NCBI GenBank assembly: GCA_042408785.1
Contig: JBHOQU010000084.1
Location: 1 to 19,023, forward strand
Source: JAUQQI01 sp042408785
GTDB lineage: Bacteria; Chloroflexota; Dehalococcoidia; JAUQQI01
Direction of reading: 5' to 3'
DNA length: 19,023 nucleotides
Shown piece after piece: positions 14,227 to 19,023 of this stretch. The notes under the pieces are model-generated. The model did no database searches. It worked only from the letters and a program-made list of their open reading frames with translations, and was not told where the DNA came from. Made by a program: the position numbers and the translations under genes. How positions within the stretch are numbered: the first letter of the stretch is position 1; each line of letters begins with the position of its first letter.

Positions 14227-14988
14227 GTGCCCGCCGACGCCGAAACCGTTGCCCGCTGGTTCCTGGCCGGGGCCCGCCTTTCGGCCCTGCTGGCGGTGAT
14301 GCCCGTTCCCGGCTTCGGCCGCCTGGGCCTTCCGGCCCGGGTCTGGTTCGGCCTCGGCTGGGGCCTGGCCGTCCTGCCCCTGGTCCCGGCCGCCCCCATC
14401 CCCGCCGACTTTCCCGGCTTTGCGGTCGCCCTGGTCCGGGAGGTCTTCCTGGGCCTGACGATGGGCTGGCTTCTCGGTTTCGGCCTGGTAATTTACCGGC
14501 AGGCGGCCGACCTGGTGGGGTTTCAGACGGGTTACACCCTCATCCAGACCGTCGACCCGTCCGGGGAGGTGGTCAACCCCCTGGACCAGCTCTACGCCCT
14601 GGCGGCCGGGGCGGTGGTCCTGGCAACCAACGCCCACCACCAGGCTGTCATCGCCCTGGTCCAGTGGCTCCGCCTCATTCCGCCCGGTTCCGACCCGCTG
14701 GGCGAGCTGAGCGCCGCCCGGCTGGCCCAGGTGCTTACCGGGTTTCTGGGGCTGGCCGTGCGGCTGGCCCTGCCGGTGGTCGGTGGACTGCTGGTGGTGG
14801 ACCTGGCCCTGGCGGTCCTGGTTCGGACGGCGCCCCAGCTCAACCTGCTGGGGGTCGGCCTTCCCCTCAAGGTGGGCCTGGGGCTCGTCTTAATCGTCGT
14901 GAGCGCCCCCCTGGTCTTGGGGCAGGTACCGGCGGTCCTTAACGGCATCGTCGAGGCCGCCGATTATTTCTGGCGGGGACCTTCCTGA
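14227..14988 (+). CDS. fliR: Flagellar export gate protein FliR
   Basis: The 253-residue single-copy subunit of the export gate. It has about six hydrophobic segments and the family sequences REVFLGLTMGWLLGFGLVIYRQAADLVGFQTGY, VDPSGEVVNPLDQLYAL and LPLKVGLGLVLIVVSAPLV. The GTG start has GGGGAGG about nine bases ahead. Its TGA shares one base with the flhB ATG, so translation is coupled. Confidence 0.94.
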   Translation: MPADAETVARWFLAGARLSALLAVMPVPGFGRLGLPARVWFGLGWGLAVLPLVPAAPIPADFPGFAVALVREVFLGLTMGWLLGFGLVIYRQAADLVGFQTGYTLIQTVDPSGEVVNPLDQLYALAAGAVVLATNAHHQAVIALVQWLRLIPPGSDPLGELSAARLAQVLTGFLGLAVRLALPVVGGLLVVDLALAVLVRTAPQLNLLGVGLPLKVGLGLVLIVVSAPLVLGQVPAVLNGIVEAADYFWRGPS

Positions 14989-16046
14989 TGGGCGAGGAGA
15001 AAATTGCTCCCCCTACCCAGCGCCGCCGTCAGGAGGCGCACCGGCGGGGTATGGTGCCGACCAGCACCGACCTGGTGGGCGTGGCCGGCCTGGCCGCCGG
15101 CGGCCTCGCCCTTTACTGGGGCGGGGTTGGGCTCCGGCGGGGCCTTGAGGGGATGCTGGCCGCCGGTCTGGCCCGCCCCCCAGCCCACCCCGAGGCCCTC
15201 TGGGGCCTGCTGGGGACGCAGGTGGGGCAGGGGCTGATGCTGGCCGCCCCGGTGGTGCTGGCCGCCGGCGGGGCGGGCCTCGGGGTGGGCCTGCTCCAGA
15301 CGGGCGGCACCTTTAGCCTTTATCCCCTCCGCCCCGACCCGGCCCGCCTCGACCCCATCGCCGGCCTGCGCCGGCTGGCCTCCCTCCGGGGACTGGTGGA
15401 GCTGGCCCGCTCGATACTTAAGGCCGTGGCCGTCGGCCTGGTGGTCTATTTTACCCTGGCCCCCAGGCTCTTCGAACTGGCCTTCTGGTCCGCCGGGCCG
15501 CTGGAGGGCGGCCTGGGCGGCCTCTGGGCGGCCGCTTCCGACCTCTTCTTCCGGGGGGTCCTCGCCCTGGGAGTGCTGGGCCTGCTGGACTACGCCTACC
15601 GGGTCTGGCGCCACGAGCGGGACCTGCGCATGACCCGCAGCGAGCTCAAGGAAGAACTGCGCCAGACCGAGGGCGACCCAACCGTCCGGCTCCACCTGCG
15701 CCGGCGCCACCGCCAGCTCGCCTTCCGGAACATGCTGGCCGCCGTCCCCAGGGCCGACGTGGTGGTGACCAACCCCACCCACCTGGCCGTGGCCCTCCGC
15801 TACGACCCGAAGACCATGGCCGCCCCGAAGGTGGTGGCCAAGGGGCGGGGCCTGGTGGCCGAGCGCATCCGGACCCTGGCCCGGCAGGCCGGGGTGCCCG
15901 TGGTTTCCAACCCGCCCCTGGCCCAGGCCCTCTACCGGGCCGTGGAGGTGGGCATGGAGATACCGCCGGCCCTCTACCAGGCGGTGGCCGAGCTTCTGGC
16001 CTACATCTACCGCCTCCGGGAGCTCAGGCAGAGCCATGACGGCTAA
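14988..16046 (+). CDS. flhB: Flagellar export switch protein FlhB
   Basis: FlhB controls the change from rod/hook to filament export. The 352-residue protein begins with the usual basic lead (APPTQRRRQEAHRRG), has four hydrophobic segments to about residue 215, then a charged linker. The cytoplasmic domain carries the self-cleavage site NPTH at 262-265 (VVVTNPTHLAVALRYD), intact. Later motifs KVVAKGRGLVAERIR, NPPLAQALYRAVEVG and IPPALYQAVAELLAYIYRL are also standard. It ends inside the first codons of flhA (11-base overlap). Confidence 0.95.
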   Translation: MGEEKIAPPTQRRRQEAHRRGMVPTSTDLVGVAGLAAGGLALYWGGVGLRRGLEGMLAAGLARPPAHPEALWGLLGTQVGQGLMLAAPVVLAAGGAGLGVGLLQTGGTFSLYPLRPDPARLDPIAGLRRLASLRGLVELARSILKAVAVGLVVYFTLAPRLFELAFWSAGPLEGGLGGLWAAASDLFFRGVLALGVLGLLDYAYRVWRHERDLRMTRSELKEELRQTEGDPTVRLHLRRRHRQLAFRNMLAAVPRADVVVTNPTHLAVALRYDPKTMAAPKVVAKGRGLVAERIRTLARQAGVPVVSNPPLAQALYRAVEVGMEIPPALYQAVAELLAYIYRLRELRQSHDG

Positions 16047-18120
16047 CACCAGCTCGGCCGAACGGCGCCCGGTCCTGCTGGCCGGGGGCGACATCTACCT
16101 GGCGGTGGCAGTGGTGGTCGTGGTCGGGATGATGATTCTGCCCCTGCCCCCGGCCCTGCTGGACGTGCTCATAACCGTGAACATCGGCCTGGCCCTCACC
16201 GTCCTCCTGGTCTCGATGTACATCCGGGAGCCCCTGCAGTTTTCGGTTTTCCCCTCCCTCCTGCTGGTGGCCACCCTCTTCCGTCTCGGCCTCAACGTCT
16301 CGGCCACCCGGCAGATCCTGCTCCAGGGTTATGCCGGCAAGGTTATCGACGCCTTCGGCCACTTCGTCATCGGCGGCAACTACGTCATCGGGGTCGTCAT
16401 CTTCCTTATCCTGGTGGTCATCCAGTTCGTGGTCATAACCAACGGGGCCGGGCGGGTGGCCGAAGTGGCGGCCCGCTTCACCCTGGACGCGATGCCCGGC
16501 AAGCAGATGGCCATCGACGCCGACCTCAACGCCGGCATCATCGACGAGGCCGAAGCCCGCCGGCGCCGCCGCCTCATCGAGCTGGAGGCCGACTTTTACG
16601 GCGCGATGGACGGGGCCAGCAAGTTCGTAAAGGGCGACGCCATCGCCGGGGTGATAATCATCCTCATCAACATCGTCGGGGGCATCGTTATCGGAGTCCT
16701 CCAGCGGGGGCTCCCCATCGACCGGGCCCTCCAGACCTACACCGTCCTCACCGTGGGCGACGGGCTGGTCTCGCAGATTCCGGCCCTCCTCATCTCCACC
16801 GCCACCGGCATCATCGTAACCCGGGCGGCCTCCGAATCGAGCCTCGGGCAGGAGATGGCCCGGCAGGTCCTGGCCGGGCCCAAGCCCCTGGGCCTGGCCG
16901 CCGGCCTGCTGGGGGGCCTCGCCCTCATCCCCGGAATGCCCACCCTGCCCTTCCTCGCCATCGGCGGCGGGCTGGGGGCCCTGGCCTTCGCCGTCCACCG
17001 GGCCAGGGGCTTAAGCGGCGAGCCGGCCCCCCAGGCCCTTTCCGGGCCCCGGCCCGAGGGGGCGGACGAGGTGGCGGCCGTCCTCAAGACCGTCCAGCCC
17101 GACCCCCTGGAGCTGGAGGTGGGCTACGGTCTCATCCCCCTGGTGGAGGGGAGCGGGCCGGGCGGATCCCTGGTCCAGCGGGTCGCCTTGCTCAGGCGCC
17201 AGGTGGCCCAGGAGCTGGGTTTTGTCATCCCCACCGTCCGGGTCCGCGACAATCTGGAGCTTAAGGCCCACCAGTACCGGGTCAAACTGCGGGGGGTGAC
17301 CGTGGCCGCCGGGGAGGTCCGGCCCAACATGTACCTGCTCCTGCAGGGGGCCGCCTTCGCCCCCGAAATCCCGGGCGAGGACACGAAGGAGCCGGCCTTC
17401 GGCCTGCCGGCCAGGTGGGTGGAGCCGGGCTGGCGGGACCAGGCCGAGCTTCTAGGCTACACCGTGGTGGACCCCGTCGGGGTCATCATCACCCACCTCT
17501 CGGAGACGGTCCGCAACTTCGCCGCCGACCTCCTCACCCGTCAGGAGGTCCGCCAGCTGGTGGACCAGCTCAAGACCCAGTATCCGGCCCTGGTCGAGGA
17601 GCTCATCCCCGAACAGCTGACCCTGGGGGAGCTTCAGCGGGTGCTAAAGAACCTGCTCCGGGAGCGGGTGCCCATCCGGGACCTGGTAACCATCCTGGAA
17701 AGCATATCCCCCTTCCTGCGCACCACCCGGGACCCCGACCAGCTGACCGAGGCCGCCCGCCAGGGTCTGGCCCGGGCCATCTGCCAGCTCTACGCCGAGG
17801 CCGACAACCGGCTCGTCGGCTTCGCCCTGGGTCCCAACGCCCAGAACCTGCTCCTGAACAGCCTTACCACCGCCGAGGCCGGCACCGTCCTAGCCCTGGC
17901 CCCGGACCTTGCCCAGCGGCTCCTCGGCCGCCTGGCCTCGGCCATGGAGAGCCTGGCCGCCGAAGGCTATCGGCCCATCCTCTTCTGCCCGCCGAAGCTG
18001 AGGCTGCCCCTGCGAAGGCTGACCGAGCGGCCCCTGCCGGGGCTGGTGCTCCTTTCCTACGCCGAGGTCGCCCCCGGCTATCAGCTGGAGGTCCGCACCA
18101 CCGTGGAGCTGGAGGGATGA
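16036..18120 (+). CDS. flhA: Flagellar export protein FlhA
   Basis: The nonameric export platform that takes substrates and uses proton motive force. The 694-residue protein has eight hydrophobic segments in its first half. It carries the family signatures EPLQFSVFPSLLLVATLFRLGLN, the FlhA loop MPGKQMAIDADLNAG, DFYGAMDGASKFVKGDA and DGLVSQIPALLISTATG. The cytoplasmic half starts near residue 345 (DPLELEVGYGLIPL...) and keeps TVVDPVGVIITHL and RVPIRDLVTILE. Length is normal. The ATG at 16036 overlaps flhB; its stop overlaps the PilZ gene by ATGA. flhF and flhG, commonly next, are not here. Confidence 0.96.
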   Translation: MTANTSSAERRPVLLAGGDIYLAVAVVVVVGMMILPLPPALLDVLITVNIGLALTVLLVSMYIREPLQFSVFPSLLLVATLFRLGLNVSATRQILLQGYAGKVIDAFGHFVIGGNYVIGVVIFLILVVIQFVVITNGAGRVAEVAARFTLDAMPGKQMAIDADLNAGIIDEAEARRRRRLIELEADFYGAMDGASKFVKGDAIAGVIIILINIVGGIVIGVLQRGLPIDRALQTYTVLTVGDGLVSQIPALLISTATGIIVTRAASESSLGQEMARQVLAGPKPLGLAAGLLGGLALIPGMPTLPFLAIGGGLGALAFAVHRARGLSGEPAPQALSGPRPEGADEVAAVLKTVQPDPLELEVGYGLIPLVEGSGPGGSLVQRVALLRRQVAQELGFVIPTVRVRDNLELKAHQYRVKLRGVTVAAGEVRPNMYLLLQGAAFAPEIPGEDTKEPAFGLPARWVEPGWRDQAELLGYTVVDPVGVIITHLSETVRNFAADLLTRQEVRQLVDQLKTQYPALVEELIPEQLTLGELQRVLKNLLRERVPIRDLVTILESISPFLRTTRDPDQLTEAARQGLARAICQLYAEADNRLVGFALGPNAQNLLLNSLTTAEAGTVLALAPDLAQRLLGRLASAMESLAAEGYRPILFCPPKLRLPLRRLTERPLPGLVLLSYAEVAPGYQLEVRTTVELEG

Positions 18121-18767
18121 CGCCCGTTCGGGTGGGTATGCCGGTGAAAATCTTCATCCCCGGCCAGGCCGAGCCTTACCCCTCCCGGGTGGAGGATATC
18201 CGGCCCGACCGGTTGGTTCTGGCCTACCCGATGCGCCAACTGGTGCCCGTCCGGCTCATTGTGGGCGACCGGGTGACGGTGGAGGCGGCCGGGGAGCGGG
18301 GGGTCTACCGGCTGGAGACGGCGGTCCTGGGCCGGGAGCTGGGTCGGGTCCCGGTGCTGGTGGTGGCGGCCGGGGAGTGGGTCCGGCACCAGCGGCGGCA
18401 GTTTTTCCGGGTGGCCCTGGGCATGGCCCCGGCCGCCGCCAGGCTCCTTCAGTCCGGGGCCGAGGAGCGGCCGGTGAAGCTGCTTCTGCGGGATGTAAGC
18501 GCGGGCGGCCTCGGCTTCGTCAGCGACCGGGCCCTTAAGGTTGGGGACCGGCTGGAGGTGGAGCTGAGCCTTAACGGCGGCCAGCCCTTCCCGGCCCAGG
18601 TCGAGGTCGTCTGGGTCCGGACCCGGCTGAGCCCGGATGGCCCGGTCGCCCGCTTCCCTTTCGAAGCCGGGGCCCGATTCGTCGGAATCGACCCGGCCCG
18701 GCAGGAGGCCATCGTTAAGTTCTGCCTTCGCAAACAGCTGAGACAGCGCCGAGCCGAGGAGGATTAA
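18117..18767 (+). CDS. PilZ-domain c-di-GMP receptor, YcgR/MotI-like
   Basis: A 216-residue cytoplasmic protein. Residues 5-88 form the YcgR-type N domain (GMPVKIFIPGQ, VRLIVGDRVTVEA). About 90-205 is a PilZ domain with both binding motifs complete: RQFFR (94-98, RxxxR) and DVSAGG (126-131, DxSxxG). It should therefore bind cyclic di-GMP. YcgR/MotI proteins act on flagellar stator or motor to slow swimming when c-di-GMP rises. The ATG overlaps the flhA stop, so it is translationally coupled; ATG 18138 is a possible shorter start. Position among flagellar genes supports a motility role. Confidence 0.9.
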   Translation: MTPVRVGMPVKIFIPGQAEPYPSRVEDIRPDRLVLAYPMRQLVPVRLIVGDRVTVEAAGERGVYRLETAVLGRELGRVPVLVVAAGEWVRHQRRQFFRVALGMAPAAARLLQSGAEERPVKLLLRDVSAGGLGFVSDRALKVGDRLEVELSLNGGQPFPAQVEVVWVRTRLSPDGPVARFPFEAGARFVGIDPARQEAIVKFCLRKQLRQRRAEED

Positions 18768-18770
18768 GCG

Positions 18771-18959
18771 ATGCGGTGGGCCGAATTCGTGCTGGTTGCG
18801 CCGGCCGCGGTGTTTATTGCCGTCGCCTGGGGCGGGGTGCTGGCGGGGGCGGCCGTGGAGGCCGCCTGGGTGCGGGGGCTGGCCGGGGCCGCCGGAACGG
18901 CCGCCATCGGCCTGGCCATCGTCTGGCTGCTCAGGCCGCAACGGGGGGCCAACCGGTGA
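18771..18959 (+). CDS. Small membrane protein of the flagellar operon
   Basis: A 62-residue protein with two hydrophobic helices (about residues 4-28 and 34-54) and a basic tail (RPQRGANR). The ATG has GGAGGA seven bases ahead and the gene is wedged between the PilZ gene and the sigma-factor gene (overlap GTGA), so it is probably real. The family is not recognised. Context suggests a motility accessory, but nothing in the sequence defines it. Confidence 0.7.
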   Translation: MRWAEFVLVAPAAVFIAVAWGGVLAGAAVEAAWVRGLAGAAGTAAIGLAIVWLLRPQRGANR

Positions 18960-19023
18960 CGGTTGAGGAGCTCTGGGCGCGGTTTTTCGCCACCCGGGAC
19001 CCGGCCCTTCGGGAAAAGCTCAT
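18956..19023 (+). CDS. fliA: Probable FliA/sigma-D RNA polymerase sigma factor (partial, 5' end)
   Basis: The GTG at 18956 overlaps the previous stop and the frame stays open to the window edge, giving 22 residues: TVEELWARFFATRDPALREKL. This fits the start of sigma-70 region 1.2/2.1 of FliA/WhiG factors, typically LWxxYxxTxDPxLRExLI. In many Firmicutes the motility sigma gene ends the flagellar operon, which supports the call. The rest lies outside the window, so class assignment rests on this short piece and position. Confidence 0.7.
   Translation, partial: MTVEELWARFFATRDPALREKL

Noticed and set aside
14964..16094. Long open frame (376 codons) on the reverse strand across flhB
   Set aside because: It lies opposite a clear flhB, is rich in Gly, His, Gln and Pro as expected of GC-rich antisense frames, and shows no domain. 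Similar antisense frames over flhA (16024-16998), aroF (5830-6636), the PDZ gene and the PilZ gene were dropped for the same reason.
17415..18116. Upstream extension of the PilZ reading frame
   Set aside because: The frame is open for over 200 codons before ATG 18117 but overlaps flhA entirely and is low-complexity Pro/Gly/Arg. The PilZ N domain begins at 18117.
1..19023. CRISPR arrays, rRNA genes, insertion sequences
   Set aside because: No regularly spaced repeats, rRNA signatures or transposase-like sequences were seen.

Overview
The window looks like a GC-rich, probably thermophilic, motile Gram-positive anaerobe of the Firmicutes/Clostridia type. This is inferred from strong AGGAGG-type ribosome sites, frequent GTG and TTG starts, sigma-A-like promoters with extended -10 boxes, the flagellar export gene order, a LipM-type octanoyltransferase and a thermitase-like protease. 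No species is named with confidence.

Layout. 1-3013: end of a surface-polysaccharide region, with a membrane-protein tail and two GT2 glycosyltransferases. The first of these changes base composition sharply inside the gene. 3059-5483 (-): a calcium-type P-type ATPase that is broken by a frameshift, cut short at its 3' end and altered in key motifs. 5656-6774 (+): a DAHP synthase gene, the entry enzyme of aromatic biosynthesis, behind a complete transcription-attenuation leader. 6886-8112 (-): a secreted subtilisin-like protease. 8435-9274 (+): a polyamine aminopropyltransferase. 9271-10197 (-): a membrane-anchored PDZ protein. 10243-11034 (+): LipM. 11058-11131: tRNA-Arg(CCU). 11132-11722 holds no intact gene but carries a probable Doc/Fic toxin remnant and the promoter of the next operon. 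11723-19023 (+): a tightly packed, coupled operon of response regulator, soluble histidine kinase, fliP, fliQ, fliR, flhB, flhA, PilZ protein, small membrane protein and the start of a FliA-type sigma factor.

The most interesting element is the aroF leader. A short ORF carries the run YPYYWWFIF, seven aromatic residues in nine codons. It is followed by a pause hairpin, a 12-bp perfect antiterminator pairing and a 13-bp perfect terminator hairpin with a short T run, just ahead of the aroF ribosome site. The DAHP synthase lacks the N-terminal ferredoxin-like domain that gives related enzymes aromatic feedback inhibition. This suggests, as inference, that control has moved from allostery to a translation-coupled attenuator sensing Tyr, Trp and Phe together.

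The flagellar operon joins a DegS/DegU-like pair, the type III export gate and its c-di-GMP-responsive PilZ protein to the motility sigma factor. In this stretch it lacks fliO before fliP and flhF/flhG after flhA.
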